Positions 1 through 11,727 of a stretch of 64,000 bases of DNA are shown in pieces. Source of the stretch: Ustilago trichophora (Eukaryota; Basidiomycota; Ustilaginomycetes; Ustilaginales; Ustilaginaceae); assembly GCA_900323505.1 (NCBI GenBank), contig OOIN01000006.1, positions 248,001 through 312,000 of the forward strand, read 5' to 3'. The notes below the pieces were generated by a model, which was given only the letters and a program-made list of their open reading frames with translations, ran no database searches and was not told where the DNA came from. A program made the translations under genes and the position numbers. Each line of letters opens with the position of its first letter. Positions within the stretch are counted from its first letter, which is position 1.

Positions 1-1575
1 GAGAGTTACGATTCGCAGCCGCAGCCTTGGACCGTGAGCCAGCGGTATCATGCTCTTGCGTGATAGTGTCAGCATCATCGGTAGCGTGAGCCGCCTTGCG
101 AGAAGCAGCATTGAAGGGAGCCTGTCGAAGCGGCACACGAGCAGCGATCGGCTTCCTCTCTCCATAGGTGCGGTCGATGTGCGGACCCTCGAAGAAGGTC
201 ATGAAGAGGAACTGGGCAAAGTGGGCTGCCAGCGAGACAAAGAGTACAGCATAGCTACCGCTGACTAGCGACAGACCGTAGTATCCCGCATAGCCAATCG
301 AGTACATAGGATCGGGGGCAATCTCGTAGACACCGTCGAAAACGAGACTCTGCAGGCAAAGGAAGAAGCAGTCGCCCCAATACCATGCATAATCCTTTAC
401 GACACGATGCGCATCGATCTTGACCCAGAGATTGAAGAAGATGAGCGTCCATCCTGCAATCCAGCGCAGGACATGCATGGCGACCGAGTGACCCTCTGGC
501 AAGCGAGTGCAGCTGAAAGCAAACAGGGAATAGGCGACAAAGTCGTTGAGCAAGATCACATCGACGATGCTGCGGAACATGAGCCAGACATTGTAGTCGA
601 GGGGCATGGCGTCAAATACGTAGTCCTTGTCCATCTTGGTGACGAGTTGCTGTTTGACCCAGTTGTGTACACGTGGGCGGCGTTGGGCGTCCATCCAGCC
701 ATGTTGCTTGACTTGGCGGATGATCCAACCTCTCTCACTCTGCTGCTTGAGGATCCAGCCGAGACCGGCGTTGTAGGAGGCTCGCCAGAAGGCAAAATAG
801 AGGAAGAAGAAGATCTGGGCGGCGCGACGGGAGAGGGCGAAGTAGAGGACGATCTGGAGGGAGAGGGATGCGACGGTGACAATGTCGAGGGGAGTTTTGG
901 GTTGACGAGGGTCAAAGATGGACGAGAGCATGTCTGGGGTGTGGGGGACGGTGAAGACTGGGATAAGAGACGTCGATGGTCATGATCGGCACGACGAAGC
1001 ATATTCGGATGCACATTCGGGAGCAGATTGAACGAAAGAAGCCGAATGATTCGGGAAGGAGGAGTAGAAGGGGGGAGGGAGAGATGTCAGTCGGGATGTC
1101 GCTTTACACAGCTTGCCACGCGAGCTTCAGTCGGAACGGAAGCTTGAATTGGCCGACGTGCGGACCTAAGGCAACGTCCAAAGATAGGGAGAGGGAGCCA
1201 AGCAGAGCACAGAGAATGCATTGGGACATGCCAAGGGGAAGGAGGAGAGCGAGGGAGAGGTCGAAACTTTTCTTGCAGTGATGCCGAGAGTTAACCCGCG
1301 GCACGACTTTGGACATGCACGAGCCGAAAGTGGGGTACAAAGTGGGGAGAGGGGAAGAGTGGACACTTACCAGTTCCATCAGGCGTCCTACCGAGCACCT
1401 TTGCCTGTGCATCTGGAGCGTCCTTGACCTTTTGGTCCTGTTGACCTTTATCTAGGGATGGAGTGGTGGCAAGTTCGGTAGAATCTGAGCGAGGGGAATC
1501 GCTACGAGCGGGCTGCTTGACGCGGTTGCGCAGCCCTTCGGATGAAGGTGTGCCCATCGGGTCAAGTGAAGCCAT
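1..1575 (-). CDS. CHO2: Phosphatidylethanolamine N-methyltransferase, 5' part (CHO2)
   Basis: Catalyses the first S-adenosylmethionine-dependent methylation of phosphatidylethanolamine on the way to phosphatidylcholine, in the ER membrane. Exon 1 is 1371-1575 (first ATG at 1575, MASLDPMGTPSSEG) and exon 2 runs from 957 past the window edge. Joining them at a GTAAGT donor and CAG acceptor restores the family signature LGRTPDGTVFTVPHTPDML, followed by SSIFDPRQPKTPLD. Further in, several hydrophobic segments surround YEIAPDPMYSIGYAGYYG, the PEMT-type motif, and FEGPHIDRTYGERKPIA. About 387 residues are visible, so more than half of a usual ~900-1000 residue CHO2 lies outside. The frame stays open to base 1. 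Identification is from remembered family motifs; exon structure is inferred from splice consensus and restored homology. Confidence 0.9.
958..1370 (-). other. Intron 1 of CHO2, unusually long (413 nt)
   Basis: Bounded by GTAAGT at 1370 and CAG ending at 958. It separates the short basic N-terminal exon from the membrane part of CHO2. The other protein-gene introns I can place in this window are 87-135 nt, so this one is about four times longer. Apparent reading frames in it on both strands show no recognisable protein. Confidence 0.75.
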
Positions 1576-2702
1576 CCTTGGAGACTGTACAGCTGTGAGC
1601 CAGTCAGGTGTAGGATGTACTTGTAAGAGATGGAGATGGAGATGGAGATGGAGATGGTGGTAATGGTCAGTGGCACGTTGAGGGAGACACAGGGCGGATC
1701 CGGATTCCATCTCACTCGCACACATACTACTGTACTGTACACACGCAGAGAGCTTTCTTTTGTCTTTTGACATCCTCGTGGCCTTTTTTTTTTCCTTTCT
1801 TTTTTTTTGGCTGGAATTCTTGCTGAGACGTCTCATTTTTGCTTTGCACCCTGAAAGCTCTTGTCGAGCCTTTCTTCTCAACCTTGACCGGCCAAGGGCG
1901 AAATTGATTTCAAGAAGAAAGCAAGACAGACGACGCTCAACAAGATCAAAAGCTTTTCTTCTTTCACAGTCTGTGCGGTGAGCAACGCGCTTCTTTGGCT
2001 TGACCGCTATTCGTACACTCTGACTGAGTAAAGTTGCCTTTCGCAGCTGTTCAATGCTCAATCAGATCTAGAGAAAGAGAGGAACTAGAGCTGACAAGCC
2101 TCTACCGCTGTTTTGTGTTGGGGAAATCTCACCCTTTCCGACGCACCGAAATGCATGCAAGCTGCCGTGATTTCAGAGAGCAAAGACACACATCAGTCGA
2201 TCTTGCCAGCCACTCTCTGTCTGTGATTGGTCCTCCCCTCTTTCACATAACCCATTCGTGCACCTCCTTATCCGCTGTCTTTTGCCCTCTTTGCCAACTG
2301 TGTCGAATAGACAAAGGAGCTGCTTTCAGCACACAACACCTCCGTTTCAAGGTGGTAGAAAATTAAAAGCTTTCAAACAAATCCAGATGGAAAAAGTGGC
2401 AGAAAAACCCTTTCAGAAATACACACACCTCTCTGTTCGAGCATGGTTAACTTCTCCACCTTGCCAGATCGTAGCTGCCAAACATGGGTCTCGAAAAGGC
2501 TTGAATGTCTGGATTCAACAAGCAACTGAAAACAAGAATGCAAGAAGTACCTAATACCAACAGGTGTATGGAACCGGAAAACTGACGATAGCATGTAACA
2601 AGTCCTTTTTTCTTCTTCGCTGAGCATATAGAAACACGGAAGCAAAACATTATACGAGACTGGAACGCAAGTCCTTGGAAAAGCAAGCATGAACAGCACA
2701 AG
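1576..2702. other. Intergenic: CHO2 promoter side and 3' flank of the RRM gene
   Basis: No gene recognised. It holds the probable CHO2 promoter and leader, including five or so copies of a GATGGA hexamer (about 1629-1658), a short ACTGTAC repeat near 1729-1741 and T-rich runs around 1783-1808. The lower-coordinate boundary of the RRM gene (stop at 2703) lies at the other end. Small ORFs here look like chance frames. Confidence 0.6.
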
Positions 2703-5029
2703 CTACGATGCCCGAGGATTGACTTGAATGTCAATGCTCAAGCTGTCCTCTTCCCCCTCCTCCTCCTCCTCCTCTTCTACCTCTCCCTCCTCTCTCTCGC
2801 TGGACTCGGTGTCTTCCCCGGCTTCAGTCTCTACAACCGAGTTATCGGCGCTAACGGCGGTCCTGACGCGATCGGGCATGCCGAGGGCCTCTCTGACTCT
2901 GGCTTGGGCTGCGAGCATTGCTAGAGGGTCGGACACTGCTCTTGTTCCCAAGTCGGCTGGGGCGGCGGCGCCGGGGAAGCGTACGCGAACCGCTGCGGAT
3001 GGAGGATTCTTTCGCACTTGTCGGATGTGGGTGGTGTTGTGGCTATGGTGGCTGCTAGGGGGAGTGCTGTGCGTATGCTCGGCGTAGTTAGGGGCAGTGT
3101 GGGTGAGACCAGGAGGAGGAGGAGGAGGGATGAAAGAGATGGGAAGGTAGGTGGTGGTGGCGGTCGAGGCTTTGTGCCCGTCCCACATGCCAGTCGCCAC
3201 CACAGGTGAGAGTGGATAGCCACGATCGAGCGGGTAGCTTCCCTCCATGCCAGAGTAGACCACTCTCGTCGCTGGGACCGATGGCCAGACTGCCGGGTTG
3301 ACCGTAGGGTGACCAGCCTGAGTGTGCGGCCAGAGTACTCGGTTGGGCACTTCGATTCCGAGGCCGCTAGCGCCGTGTATCTGCGGTACGGGCATCGAGC
3401 CAGCTGCCGAAGGAATAAATGGCTGTGGGAAAGGCGGGCTGGCACTGGGTGTCTGCATAGCTCTCACTTCCCTCCCCACAAGCGCATCCACCTCACTAGC
3501 CGACCTGACCCTCCCACCATCCGACTCCTGGTAATACCTATGAATGGCATCATCCAACTTTCCCAGCAAGCCGAGCGACTCTAGTGTATGCTTTTGATGA
3601 ACCGAATGCTTGAGATGTTTCTGCGCTTCGCTGTCGGCAAATCGCACCTGCAGCGGCAGGGTCGTTCCCGGCAATACACGTCCATGCAGTCGCTCAATGC
3701 ACTGCTTGGCAGTCGCCCGATCGTGCAAACGGACAAACCCCACGCCGCGAGATTCGCCATGGACATCGTAGAGGATTTTGAGACTTGCAATCGGATGCGG
3801 GTTGAAGAGCTGCTCGAGTTGGTGGACGGTAAACTTGAGTGGTAGATTGGAGAGGTAGACGTTGGTCGAGCTGTTGTCTGCCATTCGGCGGAGGCGTGCT
3901 GAGAAGGATTCCTGTACAACCCAAGCCCAAAGCAAGAACACAGACATGGAGAGGAGAAAACAGGATTCAGAATCTGTCAAGGTTAAGAGGTAGGGCGAGG
4001 AAAAGAAAACGCCGAAGAACATACCTTTGCAAAGGACGACGTGAAGCCATGACTATTCAGCCACTCGATGGCGTTCTTTGCCATATCGCTCGTGGCATAC
4101 ATCAAAAATCCAAAGCCTTTGCACAATCCAGTCTGTCGATCCATCATGGCTTTATGGCTGATCACCACCCCACAGGCCGAGCCGAGCAGGTATAGCATGT
4201 GGTCTGTCATCCTATCATCCCCACCACAACGACGGAGAAAAACGTAGTCTTGTCAGCATAAGAGCCATATTTTGTACTTGGGATTGTATGGTACTTACTC
4301 TTTCGGCAATCCATTGACGTAGATGTTGGTGTCGGTGTTCATGTCCAGTGCCAAGCAGGCTTCTTGACGTCTTCCAATTGGACTGTAGGGGGTATCACCC
4401 AGCCCCAGTGCCGACTGGGGGTAGATCGGCTGCTCAGATCGCATCGTCGTTTGTGGGTGACACTGAAGTCTGTCGTATTCACCCGCTCTATAATTGGAGC
4501 GCAGAGACGCCCATCGATCGCTCAACCATTCCTCCTTCTGTTGCTCGGCAACGGGGTCGCGTCGACATGCATCTGCCACCGAACCCTCTTTGCCCTCCAC
4601 CAATTCCTCCTTGTCACCTCCGGCCGGTGCCAGAGTCGCCGAAGTCGGGGCGGATGACAGAACCCCAGCTTCAGGCTTAGCACCGAGCTCGAGGGGCACG
4701 ATGGAAGCAGGAAGCTTGCGGTCGAGAGGGCTAGGTTGTTCAAGGTGGTCGTCGAGGGAGGTGGCTGTAGGATTCTTGCGCGATATACGGGGACGCCAAG
4801 GTGTGGCTGGAGCCAGGACGCGCATTTTACCGCGAGGATCTTTGGCGATGTTGATGCGCTTACCGCCATTCCATCGTGCGGTGGTGGTGGTGGTTGCCAT
4901 GGGGCTCTGAAGGCCAGGTGTGGTGTCTGAATTGGTCAAGGGATGGGGATTAGGAGGAGGAGGGTTCTTGGCCGAGAAAGGGGGAGAACCTGGGGTGTGA
5001 AAGAAAACTCGATCGCTGCGTGGGATCAT
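2703..5029 (-). CDS. RNA-binding protein with two RRM domains (RBMS/MSSP-like)
   Basis: Probable cytoplasmic or nuclear mRNA-binding protein of 708 residues in three exons: 4299-5029, 4025-4211 and 2703-3911, with introns of 87 and 113 nt (GTAAGT..TAG, GTATGT..CAG). Splicing rebuilds RRM1 across both introns (RNP2 NIYVNGLP, then MTDHMLYLLG, RNP1 KGFGFLMY) and leads into RRM2 (RNP2 NVYLSNLP, RNP1 RGVGFVRL, ending LQVRFADSEAQK). The tandem spacing resembles the RBMS/MSSP class. The N-terminal ~230 residues and the Pro/Ser-rich C-terminal half are low complexity, ending in a strongly acidic Glu run (EEGEVEEEEEEEGEED). First ATG in frame is at 5029; a second candidate lies 47 codons in (MATTTTTARWNGG). 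RNA targets cannot be read from sequence. Confidence 0.85.
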
Positions 5030-6149
5030 CGAAACTAGCAATGACGCCTCGCGATATTACCGAGAAGCAAAGTGCAGATAGGCAAGAAGTGAGAGTGAGA
5101 CCGAGAGGGAGTAAGATCGAAGATAGACACCAAGAAGAGTATGAGGATGAGCAAGGTGATGATGGACGAAACGGGGCAGATTTTCTTCTGTCTGGGGGAT
5201 CGACTTATATCCCTGTTGGCCTCCCGTTCAGCTTCCTACACGAAGGCATTGTTTGTGAAAGGCCGCCGTTACGGGTTGGAAGGCATAGATCCACACTGTT
5301 TACCCTATATGCCATACGCCGACCTCGGGTTGCACGATCTACCAAGCACCGATCGACACCCTGCAGCCTCGCACACAAACCCCAAACGCCAGCACGAAAC
5401 TTTAGCTGCACATAGCATACACCTCCTTCTCCAATCTCCACCTCCCCCGCTCTTCTTCTCCCTCCTCCTCCTCATTGAACAAGTCCAAGCCACACCTGCA
5501 GACAGCAAGGGGAGAGCCTTTCTCGGCATCGTCACCACTTCTGTCACAGTCGGTCCGTTGTCTGATCGAATGGAACGAGCGTCGCTTCTTGCACACCGCT
5601 CCTGTTTGACTAGGAGAAGTCGGGTTAGAAAGCATTTCCGGGGTGGAATTGAAAGCAAAGAAAAGAATATGCGCGTCTTCTAGTGATACAGTCTGTGTCT
5701 GCCGTAAAGCGACAAGTGTCAAGTTGATAAGCCGAAAGATAGGTAGCATCAGAGAGAGGATGAGGCGCAAGTTTCGACGATGGAAGCCGTATGCGGCGAA
5801 TGGCGGGCGAATGTATGCAAAGGCGATGCGGATGAATGCGTGCGATGATGTTCGAAAGGTGAGAGCGGAGCTTGTGCGATGCAAGAAGTGGTATATGCGC
5901 AGGTGGAAAGGTGTGCAACGGATCGGTCTGGCGGAGGCGACAGCATGGGCAGATGCGAGATGTAGATCACCAATAAGAGGGCGCATGCTGGTACGATGCG
6001 CGTGTATGCATCGCGAACTGGATCCCAGGTCACATGCCGTTGAACACCTCATTGCTGCGACCGCCGCAACTGAGCTTCGAATCGGCCGGCTTGTGGAAAC
6101 GATAGAGGAATGGCGTACCACCGAGTGCTTCGATGCATTTGTCCACCAC
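5030..6149. other. Intergenic: promoter of the RRM gene, 3' flank of NIPA gene
   Basis: About 1.1 kb between two minus-strand genes. A pyrimidine-rich stretch lies near 5418-5476. Overlapping frames of up to 239 codons exist on both strands but have no family motif, start at non-ATG codons or overlap the NIPA tail, so I call no gene. Promoter and leader of the RRM gene are expected here. Confidence 0.5.
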
Positions 6150-7652
6150 TTATTTGCCGCTCTCGAAATTGGGCGTTGAATCGTCGATCAAGCTCTGCCG
6201 TTTGAGCTGACGTTGCGCCCGTGCCGTTGTCTCTCCCGATGCTCTGTGTCCATTGACATCGTTGACGCGTGCGGTGTGCGTCTTGCCCTGACGGATCATT
6301 GGCGAGGTATCGCGAACATCATCATCATACTCGTCCTCATCAAGCCGCGTGAGGCCGAGAGCTTCCTCGTTTTCGTATGCATTGAAGAGTACAGAGGAAC
6401 CGGCGCTGCTCCTTCGGCCGTGGCCAAAGACGGTCGCGCTGCGACCTGCTGGACCGCTGACGCTGGTCCTGCCGTTGGCAAAGCTGCTCATGGCACGCTG
6501 CTGGTCGAGCAAGCGCTCGTGTTGCTCCGAGTAGCGAGTGGTGCCCTCGCCGGTAACGAGCGACATGCGCGGCTGTTGCGTTACTGGGTCGATGATGCGG
6601 TTGAGGTTGAGCAAGTAGACGCCGGTGAAGATGACGATGAAGCCGCCGAGAAGCGAAACAGCAGGGGCAGTCGAGGTGTTGAAACCCTGGAAGAGCAGCA
6701 CCGAGGCGAGGATGGTGGAAGTGGTAAAGAAGACGTAGTAGATGGGATTGACGACGTTGGTCGAGAACTGGTCGAGGGCCTTATTGAAATAGTTCATCTG
6801 GGTCAAGATGCAAACGACGACGACAATGGCAAAGCAGTAGGTGGACGGATGCGTGAATTGGTTGCTGCCGGCAAAGGTGAGCTTCAACGCGACACCGAGA
6901 CCCTTGACGCTCATGACCGAGATGGAACCGACGAGACTGCAGATCGAGATGTAGACGAGGGGGGTCTTGCGGCCGTACTTGGGCACCATGCGGAAGATCA
7001 TGAAGAGCGAAAAGCCAAGCACAAAGATGCAGTAGAGGAGAAAGCCAGGTTGGAGGGCGTAGTTGAGCATCTCGTCGATGGTCTGGATCTCCTTGTCCTC
7101 GGGAGCGTTGACGACAATGATGACGGTGCCCACAAGGCAGAGCGTGCAACCGACCTTACCGAGACGACCGAGCTCCTCCTTGAGGATAAAGGAAGCGAGG
7201 ATGGCGCCGATGAGGACACTGAGTGCGCCAAGTGGCGTGACGAGGATGGGTGGTGCAAAGGTGTAGGCGGCAAAGTTGGCAACCTCGCCGACAATCATGG
7301 TAGCCATACCCGCCCACCAGATGGGGTTCTGGAGATATGTGTGTCCGTCTGAGGCCAAGCCGTTGTGCCTGTCTGCTGCGTCCATGAGACCCTTTTTGGT
7401 GATGATGAAACTGGTGCCAATGGCGAGGGAGCTGCTGATGGCGAGCGTGAGACCGATCCACTTTTGCTGTGTGAGTGAGGATTGTGTAGATTCGGCGGCT
7501 GTCTGTGCCTCTGGTGGGAGATAGCCGGGTCGGTCACTGGCAGCTGGCGCAGCATAGGTAGCGACGGTCCAAAGGAGCATGACCACGGTAGCAATGCGGA
7601 CGAGCCGCAACCGCAATGCGGACGCTGTGGAGCGAGTCGATGACGAATGCAT
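6150..7652 (-). CDS. NIPA-family magnesium transporter
   Basis: Membrane transporter of the NIPA/DUF803 family (drug/metabolite transporter superfamily), known for Mg2+ uptake at plasma or endosomal membranes. 500 residues from the first ATG at 7652; no intron is needed. An N-terminal hydrophobic stretch (VRIATVVMLLWTVATYAAPA) looks like a signal peptide or extra helix. The core reads IGLTLAISSSLAIGTSFIIT, then NPIWWAGMATMIVGEVANF, APPILVTPLGALSVLIGAIL and VVNPIYYVFFTTSTILAS, giving about nine membrane helices, all typical of NIPA proteins. The C-terminal ~120 residues are hydrophilic, rich in Ser/Arg and acidic residues, and probably cytosolic. It lies head-to-head with NSE3 across 1.6 kb. 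Family call is firm; the transported ion is inferred from animal and plant relatives. Confidence 0.92.
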   Translation of the reverse strand: MHSSSTRSTASALRLRLVRIATVVMLLWTVATYAAPAASDRPGYLPPEAQTAAESTQSSLTQQKWIGLTLAISSSLAIGTSFIITKKGLMDAADRHNGLASDGHTYLQNPIWWAGMATMIVGEVANFAAYTFAPPILVTPLGALSVLIGAILASFILKEELGRLGKVGCTLCLVGTVIIVVNAPEDKEIQTIDEMLNYALQPGFLLYCIFVLGFSLFMIFRMVPKYGRKTPLVYISICSLVGSISVMSVKGLGVALKLTFAGSNQFTHPSTYCFAIVVVVCILTQMNYFNKALDQFSTNVVNPIYYVFFTTSTILASVLLFQGFNTSTAPAVSLLGGFIVIFTGVYLLNLNRIIDPVTQQPRMSLVTGEGTTRYSEQHERLLDQQRAMSSFANGRTSVSGPAGRSATVFGHGRRSSAGSSVLFNAYENEEALGLTRLDEDEYDDDVRDTSPMIRQGKTHTARVNDVNGHRASGETTARAQRQLKRQSLIDDSTPNFESGK

Positions 7653-9253
7653 TGTGATGAATGACAAGCGACGCCACTGAAGGTAAGGACGTGCACTACT
7701 GAATCCGTCGATTGATGGAGGAGTCGACCGAGAGGGTAGAGCCCAAGCTAGAACCTATCGAGACCGCGACGTGATTGCGATACGGCTCGAAATGCAAGCT
7801 GAAACCGAGTCGGGAGAGCCGAATCGAATACCAAAGTTTGGGGCGAAGGCGAGACAGCAGCTTTGGCTGGTCCGAGGTGATCGATCGTGGAGAGATATGG
7901 CCCTTGGAGTTTGGGATTTGGTGTGACGATCGATATTTTGCAAGAGAAAGAGCGAGAGAGACTCTGCCGGCAGAGATGAGGATCGAGAATGCGAATATGT
8001 GTATACGAAATCGAAGAGTGCGCCGTGCCAGTTGAGCCGATACGGTGCGATCAAGTGAGATGTGCGCGATGGATAAAGCCGCTAGTTAGCCGCTTTTGAT
8101 GGTGTTTTTGGTTGGAAGGAATGTGCGTTAGCGTGCAGCCGAGCAAGTGGGATGAAGTGGGATGAAAATATGGCGATGCTGGATGATGGAGATGAGAAGC
8201 AAAAGGCAAGAAAGGAAGAAAAGCAATGATGGGCTCACAAAGCCGGACATGCAAAGTGTCACGGCTGGAAAAGAGAGCTCAAAATGCAAAGCGGGACTGC
8301 CAACGCGTTGCTTCCAGACCAAAGAGATGATTTTGCAGAATCAACCCTTGTGCACGCGGGGAGGCTTCCAACAAACCAAACGACTTGTTCGGCACCTTGT
8401 GCTCGCTATCCATCCAACGCACTGACGCTCACCTACACTGCAGCCATAAGTCGTAGCAAGACATGCGAAGACATGCGATGACGCTCAAAACCGGTCACAA
8501 GAGAGAAAGGCAGCTTCGGCATCGCTGACTTAGTTACTGTACAGTACTGTACAGTACGCAGTGAGACGCTGCTGCAAGGGCGTTAACATCGCTTGCTTCT
8601 GGCCCCAGACCGTAAGGACACCTCATGCGCTATCCAGCTGAATTCAAAATTTAGCCCGACGGCTTCCTCTTTTGAACTACAAAACTTGAAATTTACAGAT
8701 TTCAAATAAAGTTACGCACACACATGGTAGGGAGTGATTCCGCGCTTTACGCTCCAGACACTCTACACTCTGGCTTGCCTCGCTGCTACGTTGATGTAGT
8801 CTCGACAGCATCAATTCTTCGCTTCCGCCTTGGCGGTGTGATCTAGCTCACACGGGTTACTTCAGCAGAGCGGCATTGGCAGTTACAAAGGGGCTCCACG
8901 ACCATCCTTGTGAGAAGGGCGACTCGGGCAGTTCGCGCGCCTCGTTTGCGCGAGGAACAGGAAGAAAGGCGCAAGCCCTACAGTATGTGAGATCTGAGCG
9001 CGTCTCGGTGCAAATGGTGTGGAGGCAAATTCCGCGTCGTGAGGCAACACAGCACGACAGCACGACACGGCTGCCAGACCAGACCAACACGTTTTGGACG
9101 TAAAAAACGGAATCAAGAAGAAGAGGACCCTGAACGAAAATTCAACTTCAAAGCACCTCAAGATCAGACTCTCATCGTCGTCCTGTCCTTTGATTCACTG
9201 CTTCCATCCCTCTCCTTCAAGTCTTCAAACAGCAGGCAACATTCTACGCTACC
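7653..9253. other. Divergent intergenic region between NIPA and NSE3 genes
   Basis: About 1.6 kb holding both promoters. The most striking element is a perfect 22-bp palindrome at 8535-8556 (listed separately). AT-richer patches lie around 8640-8720, with several copies of AAATTT-like words. No coding region recognised. Confidence 0.55.
8535..8556. repeat. Perfect 22-bp palindrome of TACTGTACAG units
   Basis: Two tandem copies of TACTGTACAG followed by TA make a sequence identical to its own reverse complement over 22 bp. It could be a binding site for dimeric or tetrameric regulators, or a small hairpin. It sits 883 bp upstream of the NIPA start and about 700 bp upstream of the NSE3 start. 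Function is unknown; similar TACTGTA words recur elsewhere in the window's intergenic DNA. Confidence 0.8.
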
Positions 9254-10792
9254 ATGGCGACATACGGCCATAGATCAAGTCAGCGCCTCCGGCGAGATGC
9301 GCCTGCAATCGCCTCGTCCAGCCGTAATCCCACATCCAGCAGCACCAGCAGCACCAGACGAACGAATGCTGAAGCCAGCTCCTCCTCGGCCTCCCAACTG
9401 TCCCGCGAAGCCAACAGCTACAACTTCGACGAAGGCGACAACGTAATGTTACAGTGCAGAATGCTCAACGTCACCGATACAGCACGCAAGCAGGTGGAGC
9501 AAGTCGGTCAAGCCGAAATCGACAAGAGAGGTGCTCAGCTTGCAAGATATGCACTCGCCTGCGAATACAAGCGCATCCCCATCAGAAAGGATGACGTCCG
9601 CAAGGAGGTGCTAGATGAGGGCACATCACGCTGCTTCATTCCTGTCTTCAACGCCGCTCAAAAGATGCTTCACCAAACTTTTGGCTTGATCATGAGCGAA
9701 GTACGTGCCAGAGGTGCCGACAATGCAGAGCTCACCAAACAAGCTCAAGAGGTGCTCCGTGCCGCCGCCTCATCCGCGAATGGACTCCGCCCGCGTGGAC
9801 AACAGCGTGAAGACTCTTCCAATGCCGACGGCGGACCAGGTACCAACATGTGGATTCTCAGATCCGCCTTGCCTAATCACGCAATCCAGGCGCTCGTGAC
9901 AGCGGACGAGGAGCTCACTCGTATCTATACACAAGCAAGCACCACGAATGCATCAAACTCTTCAAATCAAAGGAGACGCCAGTCGGCAAAGGAGACCAAG
10001 GCCGCCATTGACTGGAAATCGGCCGATCACCAAGACGGTGAGATGGGTCTCCTCTACATCATTCTTGCGCTCATCCTCGTCAATGGACGCACCATCACTG
10101 AAGGTAAGCATGACGATCAGACCGACGTTGGCTCATCGAGTATCGTTGACTGACATCTGCACATTTCATCTTGTTTGGCGAATCGCGACCTTTCGACAAC
10201 GACAGCCACGCTGTACATGTATTTACGTCGTCTCCACCTCGACCCTCGCACGCTGCTTCCAAGTGCACTGCGCGGCACGGGTCCTGCATTCAGCTCGGCG
10301 TCAACAGGCTCCCAGAGCACGCAGACACAGGCAAGGACACGAGCCATGCCAGGTACACTCGAAGGCTTTCTAAACGCCATGACCAAGCAGTCGTACCTAG
10401 AGAAGCAGCGTTCAGATGTTGGAGTCGATGTCATGGATGCTGCGGTCAACCAGGCACAGACGCAGTCCAGACGATGGGGGCGTACCAGCGGTGCGGGAGG
10501 CGGTGCTTCAGGTGCCGCTGACGAAGACACGGTGTGGGAGTGGAGATGGGGCAGTCGAGCCGAAGCAGAGATCGGAGAGAAGCGCATTGCCGAGCTGATC
10601 TCGCTCATCTTTACCGATCCCTCGGCAACGCAAGATGGTGCGCAGGCCGCAGAAGGAGACGAAGATGACGAGACCCAAGCAATAGATCGCGATCGTCGAG
10701 CCAAGCGCCGCAAGATGCTCCTCACCAACATTGCATCGGTCGCTGGATCCCAGCTGGTCGGTCAAGACTTTGCCTTCTCTGGAAGCTCGTAG
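9254..10792 (+). CDS. NSE3: Nse3, MAGE-family subunit of the Smc5/6 complex
   Basis: Nse3 binds DNA and, with Nse1 and Nse4, regulates the Smc5/6 complex in recombination repair in the nucleus. Exons 9254-10103 and 10206-10792 (102-nt intron, GTAAGC..CAG) encode 478 residues. The MAGE homology starts around residue 100 (ARYALACEYKRIPIRKDDV, then FNAAQKMLHQTFG) and its hallmark GLLYIILALILVNGRTITEG is completed across the intron as ATLYMYLRRLHLD, matching the MAGE winged-helix core. The N terminus is Ser-rich; a Gly/Ala-rich loop interrupts the second winged helix before EDTVWEWRWGSRAEAEIGE. The basic segment DRDRRAKRRKM near the end may be a nuclear signal. The ATG at 9254 follows an ACC context. 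Confident on family; role is from yeast and animal Nse3. Confidence 0.88.
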
Positions 10793-11727
10793 TTGTGACG
10801 GTATAGCAAGCAAAGCTGCTCTTTGCGACTAATTTTCTTGAGCATGGCTCATGTGCTGACTCTAGCGACTGCAATGCTGATTGACTGCGATTGAGGATGC
10901 TCAATTTGGCAAGCCGCCTTTGAGAGGCAACGTGCCGAAGCAACCCAAGTGTTAGACCGGCAATGCTGCTGGGTCATTGGACGGTGGAAGAAAGAAGGGT
11001 CTTCTTGAGTTGGCGAATTTGTTCGGAAGGGTTCGTTTCGGTGCTATCCTCTTGTCGCCTATGACTCGCGCTGCCTTGAGGGATTACAGTAGACAGTCAA
11101 AGCTGGAACGCGCGGAAAATGCGATCCAGTCCCGGGTCCCGCTCAAAATCCCAGCTCCGCATGCTGTAGGCTTCATGTTGATTGGACACGAGCAACGTGC
11201 GTAGATACCTTGAACCTGCATTCCACCCAAAATGCACAGATTCACACAGCCAGTGCAGCTCAACGTAGCAGACACGAGTGTCTTTGTTGATGTGTGTGGG
11301 ACGGTGGGACTGTGGGTCGCTGTACAGAGCGAGGCGAGATCCGATATCTGTGGCCCGATCGACCCCGCTCGCTTTCGGAAGCTCAAGAAAGCAGCCACAA
11401 AACGTGCGAAGAGGGCGAGAGCGAGGTGTGCGTGCTCGGGTCAAGTTTAGCCAAGGTTTTGTGTGTGTGTGTGTGTCGTGCTACTCTCTCGCTCGCTCTC
11501 AAGCTTACTCTGTACATGCACCGTCAGCGTGGACCCTCTTGTTGCTCCTGCTTTGCTTTTCTTCTTCCTGACACCATCAACACCTCAACTACCCTTGTTC
11601 TACGCATCAGCGCTTGGAGCTCTCCATCGACCCAGCCGTGCTCGCTCGAGTCAGCTTTCGTAGTCGCTGCTTCGTTTGCTTTCCCCAGCTCTGTCCGACT
11701 CGGAACGGCCCTTAGCCTCGACGCCGG
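10793..11727. other. Intergenic: NSE3 3' flank and leader of the LRR-CCCH gene
   Basis: No gene recognised. A (GT)n run of about nine units lies at 11460-11476 and the stretch before 11728 is pyrimidine-rich, as expected for a transcribed leader. Frames of up to 192 codons overlap the first exon of the next gene and are shadows. Confidence 0.5.

Noticed and set aside
407..985. 192-codon plus-strand frame and the 152-codon minus frame at 556-1014
   Set aside because: Both are out-of-frame with the CHO2 exon 2, which has clear PEMT motifs in the remaining minus-strand frame.
5643..6179. 178-codon plus-strand frame upstream of the RRM gene
   Set aside because: Overlaps the NIPA tail in antisense, begins with TTG, no family similarity seen.
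6213..7352. 379-codon plus-strand frame over the NIPA gene
   Set aside because: Antisense shadow; composition Asp/Glu/Val-rich as expected from the complement of hydrophobic codons.
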